Origin: DAOUKH01 sp964291475
Lineage (GTDB): Bacteria > Chloroflexota > Dehalococcoidia > SHYB01
DNA: 64,000 bases
NCBI GenBank assembly: GCA_964291475.2
Contig: OZ220075.1
Span: forward strand, 62,001 to 126,000
Direction: 5' to 3'
Position numbers and translations under genes: made by a program. The notes below the pieces were generated by a model. It was given only the letters and a program-made list of their open reading frames with translations. It searched no databases and had not been told where the DNA came from. Positions 1 through 8,677 of this stretch are shown piece after piece (position 1 is the stretch's first letter; each line of letters opens with the position of its first letter).

Positions 1-2
1 TC

Positions 3-770
3 ATCACCCTCGACCTCGGCGAGGCGCGCTCCCTGAAGAGCTTCTCGGGCAGCCGCGAGGTCTCCGACATCGTCTGGGACCGGCTCCCCAACACCGCGCT
101 GCTGCTCACCACCAGCCTCGTCATCACCGCCGTGCTCGGCCTGGCGCTCGGCGTCAAGCTCGCCACGCGCATCGGCACCAAGGTCGACCGCGCCGTCTCC
201 TACTTCTCCGCGGTCTCCTTCGCCATGCCCGCGTGGTGGATGGGGATCCTGATGATCCTCATCTTCGCCTTCAAGCTCGACATCCTGCCCTCCGGCGGCA
301 TGTACAGCACACCCCCGCCCGAGGCCGGCTTCCTGCGCTTCCTCGATCTCCTCAAGCACTCCATCCTGCCCGTCATCACCCTCGTCCTGGTGAGCGTGGG
401 GCCCTACATCTACTCGGTGCGCACGATGACCATGACCGTAGCGCAGGAAGACCACGTCACCATGGCGCGGGCCAAGGGGATGCCGGAGGGCATCGTCAAC
501 CGGCGGCACATCTTGCGCGTCGCCGCCCCGCCCATCGTGACCGGCCTGATCCTCGGACTCGCGGGGTCGCTCGGCGGCTCCATTCTCGTCGAGACCATCT
601 TCAACTGGCAGGGGATGGGCCGGCTCTACTTCGACGCCGTGGCGGGGACGCCCGACGAGAACGTCATCGTCGCGCTGACCTTCGTCTTCACCCTGCTCTA
701 CGTCGCGGCGCGCTTCATCCTTGAGGTCCTCTACGTCATCCTCGACCCCCGGGTGCGGTACTCGTCATGA
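3..770 (+). CDS. Peptide-type ABC transporter permease (DppB-like), 5' truncated by window edge
   Basis: Inner-membrane permease of a dipeptide/oligopeptide/nickel family importer. The frame is open from base 3, so the true start lies outside the window; a GTG at 132 is only an internal codon. The visible part has several hydrophobic helices and the family's cytoplasmic loop that docks the ATPase (ARAKGMPEGIVNRRHILRVA), then a GSILVETIFNWQGMGRL segment and the usual LDPRVRYS C-terminus. Its stop overlaps the next permease by 4 bases (ATGA), so the two are translationally coupled. The substrate cannot be told from the sequence. Confidence 0.9.
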   Translation: MTLDLGEARSLKSFSGSREVSDIVWDRLPNTALLLTTSLVITAVLGLALGVKLATRIGTKVDRAVSYFSAVSFAMPAWWMGILMILIFAFKLDILPSGGMYSTPPPEAGFLRFLDLLKHSILPVITLVLVSVGPYIYSVRTMTMTVAQEDHVTMARAKGMPEGIVNRRHILRVAAPPIVTGLILGLAGSLGGSILVETIFNWQGMGRLYFDAVAGTPDENVIVALTFVFTLLYVAARFILEVLYVILDPRVRYSS

Positions 771-2200
771 CGGGCCGCAACATCTTCAAGGAGCTCCTCG
801 CGACGTGGCCGGGCAAGCTCGGCATCGGCCTCTTCGCCATCCTCGTCATCCTCTCCCTTTACGTGCTGATCCGCTTCCCTCTGAGCTGGGGCGAGGAGAC
901 GTGGAGCGACCCGGCGCAGTGGGCCGACAACCCCGGCGCGGTGCCTCCCATCTGGTCGACGGCGCTCACCACGCGCGCCGACGTTCCCCACCGCGACTAC
1001 GTCGTCAGCGAGGCTACAGAGGTCCGGCCCACCCAGTCCGGCGAGCTCCGCACCTACACCGCCACCGTCGATTACGACTCGGGCCGGCCGCCGACGTTCA
1101 CCAACTTCTCCGTGAGCGGGATCACCTTCTACGACCGCCCGCCGGTCCTCACCGTGTCGCTGGTGCGCCCCGACGACAGCGCCGTGGTGCTGTTCCGCCA
1201 GCCCGTCCGCGGCCCCCGCGAGGACGAGTCCGCGCCGTACCTGCGCTTCCACGAAGACGCCCTGCGCGTGAACCTCTCCTCCCAGCCATCCGCCGCCGAC
1301 GCCGTGGTCGACTTCATGCGCGACGAGTACGGCGCCCGGTTCCGGGCGTCGGAACTGGCCCAAGACCTCGACCGCGCCCTCTTCGGCGTTCCCGACGCCG
1401 AGGCGCCCGGCGGCTTCGCCCTGCTCAAGGGCACGTACGAGCTGCGGCTGCGCGCATCCTTCCAAGACGCGCGCGACTCCCTGGAGGAGGCCCGCTTCGT
1501 GGTCGGGGGTACGGTCTTCGGCCTGATGGGCACCGACAGCCTGGGGCGCGACCTGACGGAAGGGCTGCTCTTCGGCCTGCCGGTGGCGCTCTTCATCGGC
1601 CTCATGGCCTCCGTGGTCACCACCGCCATGGGAACGGCGCTGGGCGTGATTAGCGGCTACGCGGGCGGCCGCACCGACCTCTTCATCCAGCGCCTCGCCG
1701 ACCTCGTCGCCAACGTGCCCCTGCTGCCGCTCCTCATCTTCTTCGTCTTCGTGGTCGGATCGAACCTCTACCTGATCATCGGGCTGCTCATCGTCTTCAG
1801 TTGGCCCGGGCTGACCATCCTCGTCCGCTCGATGGTGCTGCAGCTCCGGGAAGGGCAGTTGGTCGAGTCGGCCATTACGATGGGTGCGTCGAGGTGGCGC
1901 ATCATGTACCGGCACATCTTTCCTCAGATCGCTCCCTTCATCTTCGCGCAGATGATCTTCTTCGCGCCCGCCGCGATCCTCGCCGAGGCCGGACTCAGCT
2001 TCCTCGGCCTCGGCGATCCCTCCATCCCGACGTGGGGCCAGATCCTCGAAAGCGGCTTCCGCACCGGCGCCGCCTTCCTGGGCTACTGGTGGTGGATCAT
2101 CCCGCCGGGGGCGCTCATCATCATCACCGCGGTGACCTTCATGCTGATCTCGCTCGGCATGGAGCCGGTGGTCAACCCGCGGCTGCGACGGGGGCGCTGA
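767..2200 (+). CDS. Peptide-type ABC transporter permease (DppC-like) with large extracytoplasmic insertion
   Basis: Second permease of the importer, 477 residues against about 280-310 for typical DppC proteins. One helix at about residues 17-37 is followed by roughly 200 mostly polar residues. The family motif GTDSLGRDL then appears at about residue 254 and the remaining helices follow, with the ATPase-docking loop near MGASRWRIMYRHIFPQ. The extra segment therefore lies between helix 1 and the conserved core and should face outside. The ATG overlaps the upstream stop by 4 bases, and the stop shares one base with the downstream ATPase start. The insertion is unrecognised. Confidence 0.9.
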   Translation: MTGRNIFKELLATWPGKLGIGLFAILVILSLYVLIRFPLSWGEETWSDPAQWADNPGAVPPIWSTALTTRADVPHRDYVVSEATEVRPTQSGELRTYTATVDYDSGRPPTFTNFSVSGITFYDRPPVLTVSLVRPDDSAVVLFRQPVRGPREDESAPYLRFHEDALRVNLSSQPSAADAVVDFMRDEYGARFRASELAQDLDRALFGVPDAEAPGGFALLKGTYELRLRASFQDARDSLEEARFVVGGTVFGLMGTDSLGRDLTEGLLFGLPVALFIGLMASVVTTAMGTALGVISGYAGGRTDLFIQRLADLVANVPLLPLLIFFVFVVGSNLYLIIGLLIVFSWPGLTILVRSMVLQLREGQLVESAITMGASRWRIMYRHIFPQIAPFIFAQMIFFAPAAILAEAGLSFLGLGDPSIPTWGQILESGFRTGAAFLGYWWWIIPPGALIIITAVTFMLISLGMEPVVNPRLRRGR

Positions 2201-3183
2201 TGGCCTTCCTCGACGTCCACGGCCTCCGCCTCTACTACGGCACGCCCCGGGGCGACGTGCGCGCCGTCGACGGCGTCAGCTTCGCCATCGAGAATCCCGG
2301 CGAGGCCGTGGGGGTCGTCGGCGAGTCCGGCAGCGGCAAGACGAGCCTCGCCCTCGCCCTCATGCGCCTCCTCCCCGCCAACGTCAGCGACAGCGGCGGC
2401 TCGGTGATGCTCGACGGCGAAGACCTAACCGCGCTCACCGACGAGGACTTCCGGTCGCGCATCCGCGCCCGGTCCATCGCCATGGTTGCCCAGGGCGCGA
2501 TGAACTCGCTCAACCCCGTTTTGCGTGTCGGCGGGCAGATCGTCGAGCGGATGCTCGCCGACGGCGCGGTTCCCAAGGACGAGGCGATGGAGCGCGCCGC
2601 CGAGATCGTCGAGATGGTGGGGCTGCCCCGCGAAATCCTCGACCGCTACCCGCACGAGCTCAGCGGCGGGATGAAGCAGCGGGTCGGCATCGCCACCGCG
2701 CTCGTTATGTCGCCCCGCATCGTCATTCTCGACGAGCCCACGTCGGCCCTCGACGTGAGCGTCCAGGCCCAGGTGATGAACCTGCTGAAGCGGCTGAAGG
2801 CGGAGCAGTCCCTGGGGATGATCTTCATCACCCACGACATCGCGCTGGCCAGCGACCTCTGCGACCGCATCGTCGTCGCCTACGGCGGCGAGCACGTCGA
2901 GTCCGGCAGCGCCGACGAGGTCATCGTCGACCCCAAGCACCCCTATACGCAGAAGCTGCTCGCCAGCATCCCGCGCATGGACGGCGCCGAGAAGCCGGAG
3001 TTCCTCGAAGGGTCGCCACCGGACCTCGTCGAGCCGCCCGCAGGGTGCCGCTTCCATCCGCGGTGCCCTCACGCCTTCGACCGGTGCGGCGTTGAGTCGC
3101 CGCCGCCCTTCAACGTCGGCGAGTCCCGGAGCGTACGCTGCTGGCTCTACGCTCCGGAAGAGGATCCCGAGGACGCGCCCTAG
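2200..3183 (+). CDS. Oligopeptide ABC transporter ATP-binding protein (OppD/DppD-like)
   Basis: Cytoplasmic ATPase of 327 residues that powers the importer. Visible motifs are Walker A GESGSGKTS, signature LSGGMKQRVGIA, Walker B IVILDEPTSALD and the switch-region His in THDIALA. The C-terminus has the oligopeptide_HPY region with spaced cysteines (GCRFHPRCPHAFDRC and a later RCW); in related OppD/DppD structures such cysteines hold an iron-sulfur cluster. The ATG shares one base with the permease stop. The gene ends convergently, overlapping the binding-protein gene on the other strand by 4 bases. Confidence 0.93.
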   Translation: MAFLDVHGLRLYYGTPRGDVRAVDGVSFAIENPGEAVGVVGESGSGKTSLALALMRLLPANVSDSGGSVMLDGEDLTALTDEDFRSRIRARSIAMVAQGAMNSLNPVLRVGGQIVERMLADGAVPKDEAMERAAEIVEMVGLPREILDRYPHELSGGMKQRVGIATALVMSPRIVILDEPTSALDVSVQAQVMNLLKRLKAEQSLGMIFITHDIALASDLCDRIVVAYGGEHVESGSADEVIVDPKHPYTQKLLASIPRMDGAEKPEFLEGSPPDLVEPPAGCRFHPRCPHAFDRCGVESPPPFNVGESRSVRCWLYAPEEDPEDAP

Positions 3184-5447
3184 ACGTCGGTCGGCTTGTC
3201 CAGCTCGACCTCCGTCAGGTACCAGGCGTCCTGGGCCGAGAGGTACCAGCCGCGCACGTAGGGCTTCACCAAGACGCGGTCGCTGTGGTACCCGAGCGGG
3301 ATCGCCGCCGTGTCCTCCAGCATCAGCCGGTTCGCCTCCTCGTAGAGGGCGAACCGGGCATCCTGGTCCTGCTCCACGCGCGCCCGCTCTAGGAGGCGGT
3401 CGACGGCGGGGTTCGAGTACCGCCCGTTGTTGTTCACCGACCGGCTGTGGAAGAGCACGTCGAGGAAATTCTCCGGATCGGGATAGTCGGCGACCCATCC
3501 GTACTCGAAGACGTGCGCCTGCGACTCGGCGATCTCCGCGCGAAGATCGTTCGTCGCCGTCCCAATAAACGCTATCCCGACGCCCAGATGTTCCTGCCAC
3601 ATGCCCGCAACGGCTTCGTGCTCGGGGGCCACAAAGGAGCCGAAGACCTGGTACCGGACCGCCTCGAAATCGTCCACGTCCGCGATAGCCTCGTCCCAGA
3701 GCCGCTTGGCCTCGACCGGATCGAAAGGAATGGGTTCGAGGTCCTCCGAGAAGCCGGGCATGCCCGGAGGCAGGAAGCCGACCGGCGGGGCGAGGTCGAG
3801 CCCGAGTTCGCCGGTGTCCACGGCCATCGCCAGCGCGCGGCGGGCGCGGGGGTCGTCGAACGGCACCACTCGGGTGTTGAAGCCGACGTAGTAGATGGTC
3901 AAGCTCGGGACGATCCGCAGCTCGCCGTGCAGCGGATGCTCGGGGTCGTTCACCTCTTCGCCTAAGGTCTCGCCCAGCGACGTGACGTCGAGCTCCCCTG
4001 CCTGGTAGCGGAGGAACGGATTGCCGTATTGCCAGATCACCACGGTCTCCACCGACGGCGCTCCGAGGTGGCGCTCCTCGTGCCGGTCGAGGACGAGCAC
4101 GAGGCCGGGGCGCCAACCCCGCACCTTGAACGGGCCCGTACCGTCGGGGGTCAGGGCCCAGCCCTCGCCGCCCTCTTGGACGTTGTCCCGGTTCAGGATG
4201 AAGCCGGCCGAGTGGCTCATCTTGGCGAGGAAGTAGGGCACGGGGTCGGTGAGGGTGAAGCGGACCGTGTCTTCGTCGATGATCTCGATGCCGGAGATTT
4301 CGTCGGCCTCGCCGTCAAGCTTCTCGTCGACTCCCTCGATGTCGGCGATGTAGAGGCGCGAGACGCGGGATCCCGTCGCCGGATCGGCCGCCCGCTCGAA
4401 CGACCATTTCACGTCCTCGGGCGTGACGCGCTTGCCGCTGTGGAACACCGCGTCGGGGTGGATGTGGAAGTCGTAGACCAGCCCGTCCTCGGATATGTCC
4501 CAGCTCTCCGCCACCGCCGGAACGACCCGCAAGTCGCGGTCGAGACTGACGAGCCCGCTGAAGATCTGGGCCGCATAGCGGTACGAGGAGATGTCTCCGA
4601 TGAGGTGGGGGTCGAACGTCTGCGGCGTGAGCGAGTGCATCACCAGCGACCGGTCTAGCCGCGCCCCGAACGGACTCTGGGGACGGAAGCGGAAGCTTTT
4701 GGCGATGGCTTCGAACTGATCGCTCCGGGCCTCGAAGTCGGCTGGGACCGACATGACCAAGACCTGGTAGATGTGCGTGCCGCGTCCCGCGACGTAGAGA
4801 TGACCCCGCAGCGATGTTTCGACGGTCAGGTCGAGGACGTAGCCGTAGGCTTCGGTCCCGTCGGCGAAGGTGACAGGGCCCTCGGAGACGACCTCCGGGG
4901 CGACCTCCGCCAGAAGATTCAAGGCGATTTCGCCATACTCCTCGTTGGTCCCCAACTCTCGAGGCAGGAGCACTTCGACGCTCATTCTCGGCACGCCGAA
5001 CTCCGGGTCGCCGGCGCGCACCAGCACGCTCAGCGGGTCCATGTCCCACGCCTCGGGCACGTCGATCGCGAAGCCGAACAGATCATTCTCCACCGTCTCC
5101 AAGTTCCCGATCGGCCGGGGCGCGGCCGTCGGGGCCGCGGTGGGCTCCGGCGTCGCCGTGGCGCGGGGCGCCGTCGTGGGCGTGGACGTCGCTCCAGGCT
5201 CGGGCGTCGGGGTAAGGGTGGGGAAGGGCGTCACCGTCGGGAACGGCGTCGCGGTGGCGTCGGGGGCCGTCGTCGCCTCGGGTTCGGGCGTGGCCGTGGG
5301 GTCGGGCGGCGCCGTCTCGGTAGGAGCCGCCGTCGGGGCGGGCTCCGGTTCCGGCGTGGCCGTGGGATCGGCGCCGGAGCACGATGCCACGGCCAAAATG
5401 ACGACAAGCGAAACGGTCAGGAACGGGATCAGGGGGACTCTGCGCAC
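3180..5447 (-). CDS. Substrate-binding lipoprotein (SBP family 5) with an extra N-terminal domain
   Basis: Extracytoplasmic solute-binding protein of 755 residues. A GTG start with an AGGAG 8 bases upstream begins a lipoprotein signal ending at Cys23 (VASC). Residues 25-112 form a Thr-Pro-Glu-Pro-Ala spacer that would extend the protein from the membrane. Residues about 115-254 form a separate domain resembling the PsbP/LpqN-like fold. The family 5 domain runs from about 266 to the end, with typical segments such as SWDISEDGLVYDFHIHPD and GTGPFKVRGW. It is divergent from the ATPase at 5579 and convergent with the one at 2200, so it probably serves this transporter. Confidence 0.9.
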   Translation of the reverse strand: MRRVPLIPFLTVSLVVILAVASCSGADPTATPEPEPAPTAAPTETAPPDPTATPEPEATTAPDATATPFPTVTPFPTLTPTPEPGATSTPTTAPRATATPEPTAAPTAAPRPIGNLETVENDLFGFAIDVPEAWDMDPLSVLVRAGDPEFGVPRMSVEVLLPRELGTNEEYGEIALNLLAEVAPEVVSEGPVTFADGTEAYGYVLDLTVETSLRGHLYVAGRGTHIYQVLVMSVPADFEARSDQFEAIAKSFRFRPQSPFGARLDRSLVMHSLTPQTFDPHLIGDISSYRYAAQIFSGLVSLDRDLRVVPAVAESWDISEDGLVYDFHIHPDAVFHSGKRVTPEDVKWSFERAADPATGSRVSRLYIADIEGVDEKLDGEADEISGIEIIDEDTVRFTLTDPVPYFLAKMSHSAGFILNRDNVQEGGEGWALTPDGTGPFKVRGWRPGLVLVLDRHEERHLGAPSVETVVIWQYGNPFLRYQAGELDVTSLGETLGEEVNDPEHPLHGELRIVPSLTIYYVGFNTRVVPFDDPRARRALAMAVDTGELGLDLAPPVGFLPPGMPGFSEDLEPIPFDPVEAKRLWDEAIADVDDFEAVRYQVFGSFVAPEHEAVAGMWQEHLGVGIAFIGTATNDLRAEIAESQAHVFEYGWVADYPDPENFLDVLFHSRSVNNNGRYSNPAVDRLLERARVEQDQDARFALYEEANRLMLEDTAAIPLGYHSDRVLVKPYVRGWYLSAQDAWYLTEVELDKPTDV

Positions 5448-5578
5448 GGAATGGCTCCTAACTCGGAGTGGCGTAGTGTTCTTTCAGGAATACGTTTCAA
5501 TGCTATCATGCGGTTGCACCGGCGGACGGGAAACGGGGGCGGATGAGCCCCCACAGTGCGCGAGGCGGCCAATAGCGC

Positions 5579-6607
5579 ATGGGCGCGACGAGCGAGAACG
5601 GTAACGGCGCCGCGGGAGACGCCGGCGCGCCCCTGCTCCGCCTCGACCACGTCGACATCACCTTCTATGCCCGCAAGGGCTTCTTCGGACGGACCGCGAT
5701 CCGCGCCGTCTCCGACCTCTCGCTCGACATCCACCGCGGCGAGACCGTCGCCGTCGTCGGCGAGTCGGGCAGCGGCAAGACCACGCTGGGCAAGGCCTCG
5801 CTGCGCGTCGTCAAGCCCGCCCGCGGCTCCCTTTGGTTCGACGGCCAAGAAATCACCGACCTCGGCGAGGAGGAAATCAAACCGTTTCGCAGACGCGCGC
5901 AGGCCGTCTTCCAAGACCCGTATTCCAGCATCAATAGCTTCATGAACGTGGCCCAAATCGTAGAGGAACCGCTCGTGATTCACGAGGCCGGGAGCAAGTC
6001 CCAACGGGAGGAACGCGTCCGCGACGCGCTCGCCTCCGTCCGCCTCACTCCCGTAGACGCCTTCGTGAGCAAGTTCCCGCACACGCTCTCAGGGGGGCAA
6101 CGGCAGCGCGTCGGCATTGCGCGCGCGCTCGTCATGGAGCCCGACTACGTCGTCGCCGACGAGCCCGTCTCGATGATCGACGCCTCCAGCCGCGCCGAAA
6201 TCCTCTACCTGATGCGCGACCTGCAGCGCCAACACGGCAACGCCTTCCTCTACATCACCCACGACATCGCCAGCGCGGCCCACTTCTCCGACCGCGTCGC
6301 CGTCATGTACCTGGGCCGCATCGTCGAGCTCGGCCCGCCCGGCGACGTTATCGGCGATCCCCTCCACCCCTACACCAAGGCGCTGATCGCCGCCGTCCCC
6401 GAGCCCGACCCCTCCAACCGCTTCCGCCAGCGCGAGGTCGTACCCGGCGAGCCGCCCTCGCCGTCGAACGTCCCGCCGGGGTGCGCCTTCCACCCCCGCT
6501 GCCCGCGGGCCATGTCCGGCGTCTGCGAGACCCGCACCCCGGAGCTTGCCGAGGTGAAGCCCGGCCACTTCGTCTCCTGCTTCCTCTACGAACCCGACAC
6601 CGCCTGA
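5579..6607 (+). CDS. Oligopeptide ABC transporter ATP-binding protein (OppF/DppF-like)
   Basis: Second ATPase of the importer, 342 residues. Walker A GESGSGKTT, signature LSGGQRQRVGIA and Walker B YVVADEPVSMID are all present. The D-loop reads SMIDASSRAE rather than the usual SALDVSIQAQ, a mild departure. The C-terminal oligopeptide domain carries GCAFHPRCPRA. It is transcribed divergently from the binding lipoprotein across a 131-base gap that must hold both promoters. It is separated from its partner ATPase by the reverse-strand binding-protein gene, which is unusual for these operons. Confidence 0.92.
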   Translation: MGATSENGNGAAGDAGAPLLRLDHVDITFYARKGFFGRTAIRAVSDLSLDIHRGETVAVVGESGSGKTTLGKASLRVVKPARGSLWFDGQEITDLGEEEIKPFRRRAQAVFQDPYSSINSFMNVAQIVEEPLVIHEAGSKSQREERVRDALASVRLTPVDAFVSKFPHTLSGGQRQRVGIARALVMEPDYVVADEPVSMIDASSRAEILYLMRDLQRQHGNAFLYITHDIASAAHFSDRVAVMYLGRIVELGPPGDVIGDPLHPYTKALIAAVPEPDPSNRFRQREVVPGEPPSPSNVPPGCAFHPRCPRAMSGVCETRTPELAEVKPGHFVSCFLYEPDTA

Positions 6608-6657
6608 CCCTATCCGCCGTTGCGGCCTTGGGACGGCGCGGCTATTCTGGCCCCGCC

Positions 6658-7836
6658 GTGCTTCCCTTCGACAACGTCAAGGTCGTCGACCTCACCACGC
6701 GGGCGCCCGGGCCGTTCTGCTCGATGGCGCTGGCCGACATGGGCGCCGACGTCGTCATGGTGGAAGCGCCCGCGGGCGTGGGCAGCCAGGGAGGCCCAGG
6801 CCCCAACGAGGTCCGCGAGGCCGCCTTCGACCCCCTCCGCCGGAACAAGCGCAGCATCGTGCTCGATCTCAAACAGCCCGAAGCCCGGCAGGTCCTTTAC
6901 GACCTCGCCGCCGGCGCCGACGTCGTCATGGAGGGCTTCAAGCCGGGCACGGTCGAACGCCTGGGAGCCGACTACGAGACGCTGCGCCGCGTGAACGAGC
7001 GGCTCGTCTACTGCTCCCTCTCCGGCTACGGCCAGGACGGCCCCTACCGGGCCATGCCCGGCCACGACGTGAACTACATCTCCTTCGCCGGCGTCCTCGG
7101 CAGCATGGGCTCGCCCGATGGCACGCCCACCATTCCCAACAACATCATCGCCGACTTCGCCGCCGGCGGACTCCTCGGCGCATTCTCCATCGTCACCGCC
7201 CTCTGGGCCCGGGAGCGGACCGGACGCGGCCAGTACATCGATCTCTCCCTCACCGACGGCAGTCTCTACCTCAACCCCATGGTGATGAAGAACTTCTTCA
7301 TGCAGGGCGAGGTGACCCGCCCCGGCACGGCTTTCCTCAACGGGGGCAGCCCCGACTACCGTGTCTACCGGTGCAAGGACGGCCGGTTCCTCTCCGTGGG
7401 CAGCCTCGAGTTCAAGTTCTGGCGAAACCTCTGCGAGGCCCTGGAACGGCCCGACTGGATCGACCGCCGGCGCTCCGACCCCGCCGCCGTCGCCGCCGAG
7501 ATGGACGCCCGCTTCGCCGAGCGCACCCGCGATGAGTGGTTCGACCTGCTCGGCGGGCTCGACCTCGCCATCGGCAAGGTCTACGCCATCGACGAGGTCC
7601 CCGGCGATCCGCAGCTCCGGCACCGCAACATGTTCGTGGAGGTCGAGGCCCAGGGAGGTCTGACCACGACGCAGACCGGCATTCCGACCAAGCTCAGCGA
7701 GACTCCCGGCGCCGTCCGCCATGAGGGGCCGCCGGCGGGACGCGACACCGCGTCCGTGCTCGCCGACATAGGACGGTCCAAAGAGCAGATCGACGCGCTG
7801 ATCGCCGGCGGCGCGGCGCGCCAGTTCTCAGGTTGA
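6658..7836 (+). CDS. CaiB/BaiF family CoA transferase (class III)
   Basis: Transfers CoA between organic acids, 392 residues, the usual family length. The GTG at 6658 is chosen because it sits just before the conserved LPFDNVKVVDLTTRAPGP opening. The frame is open further upstream, but only through sequence overlapping the ATPase gene. The family motif YIDLSLTDGSL carries an Asp where formyl-CoA transferase has its catalytic Asp. Also present are LADMGADVVMVEAP and the RNKRSIVLDLKQPEAR segment. It lies 50 bases after the ATPase and just before an isochorismatase-like gene. The substrate is unknown. Confidence 0.9.
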   Translation: MLPFDNVKVVDLTTRAPGPFCSMALADMGADVVMVEAPAGVGSQGGPGPNEVREAAFDPLRRNKRSIVLDLKQPEARQVLYDLAAGADVVMEGFKPGTVERLGADYETLRRVNERLVYCSLSGYGQDGPYRAMPGHDVNYISFAGVLGSMGSPDGTPTIPNNIIADFAAGGLLGAFSIVTALWARERTGRGQYIDLSLTDGSLYLNPMVMKNFFMQGEVTRPGTAFLNGGSPDYRVYRCKDGRFLSVGSLEFKFWRNLCEALERPDWIDRRRSDPAAVAAEMDARFAERTRDEWFDLLGGLDLAIGKVYAIDEVPGDPQLRHRNMFVEVEAQGGLTTTQTGIPTKLSETPGAVRHEGPPAGRDTASVLADIGRSKEQIDALIAGGAARQFSG

Positions 7837-7871
7837 ACCTGGCCTCATCCCTGTTTCTTTAGGAGCACCGC

Positions 7872-8450
7872 ATGACCTACGACAAGGACAAGACCGCCGT
7901 CCTCATCATGGACTACCAGCGCGAGATCGTCGCCAACTACGCCGGGGACGACCCGGAGATCACCACGCGCGCCGCCGCCGTTCTCGCCGCGGCCCGCGCG
8001 GCCGGTGTGCTGGTCGTCCACGTCATCGTCGCCTTCCGTCCGGGACACCCCGAGATCGCGCCCCGCGGCTATTTCAAGGCGATCAAGGGAGCGGGGCGGC
8101 TCGTGCTCGGCTCACCGGAGGCCGAGATTCACCCCGACGTCGCGCCTGAAGGAAGCGACCTCATCGTAACCAAAAAGCGCGTGGGGGCCTTTGCCGGTTC
8201 CGACCTCGACATGCTCCTCCACGCCCACGGCATCGAGCACCTCATCCTGCTGGGCATCGCCACCAGCGGCGTCGTGCTCACCACCGTCCGCGTCGCCGCC
8301 GACATGGACTTCGAGATGACCGTCGTCGCCGACTGCTGCGCCGACATGGACGAGGAGGTCCACCGCGTGCTCACCGGCAAGGTCTTCGCCCGCGGCGCCG
8401 AGATCACCAGCTCCGGCGACGTCATAGCCGCCCTGGAGAACCGTGCGTAA
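7872..8450 (+). CDS. Isochorismatase-like hydrolase, catalytic Cys not conserved
   Basis: Small alpha/beta hydrolase-type protein of 192 residues in the isochorismatase/nicotinamidase superfamily, with AGGAG 7 bases before its ATG. The first acid of the usual triad is visible (LIMDYQ, Asp14) and a Lys pair appears in LIVTKKRVGAF. The segment that should carry the nucleophilic Cys (family form GVATNVCVEAT) reads GIATSGVVLTTVR, with Val at the Cys position. It may therefore act as an isochorismatase-type hydrolase or be non-catalytic. It probably shares a transcript with the CaiB gene 35 bases upstream. Confidence 0.85.
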   Translation: MTYDKDKTAVLIMDYQREIVANYAGDDPEITTRAAAVLAAARAAGVLVVHVIVAFRPGHPEIAPRGYFKAIKGAGRLVLGSPEAEIHPDVAPEGSDLIVTKKRVGAFAGSDLDMLLHAHGIEHLILLGIATSGVVLTTVRVAADMDFEMTVVADCCADMDEEVHRVLTGKVFARGAEITSSGDVIAALENRA

Positions 8451-8472
8451 TACGGGTGGCGCGGGGTGGGGA

Positions 8473-8566
8473 AGTCCCCCTCTCTCCCTCTGGGAGAGAC
8501 TGAGAGAGGGCCGGGGTGGGGCGGGGAGGTCTTACCTCTTCTCCCCCCGGGAGAAGATTGAGATGA
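8473..8566. repeat. Intergenic palindromic repeats (CTCTCCC / GGGAGAG type)
   Basis: The gap between the hydrolase and the LLM gene holds two inverted repeats. The first pairs CCCTCTCTCCCTCTGGGAGAG with a following GAGAGAGGG. The second is a tight hairpin, CTTCTCCC - CCC - GGGAGAAG. Palindromes of this look are scattered through intergenic DNA of many GC-rich bacteria. They may act as transcript stabilisers or terminators, but no U-tract follows. Confidence 0.55.
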
Positions 8567-8677
8567 GGGGCCCCCTCACAGCCGTCACAGGCCATCGAAG
8601 GTCTCCAACCCTCCACCGGTCAGCCCCGGCTGCGCAGCCTCCGCTGGAACGCTGAACACAAAAGAAAGGACCGCGCC

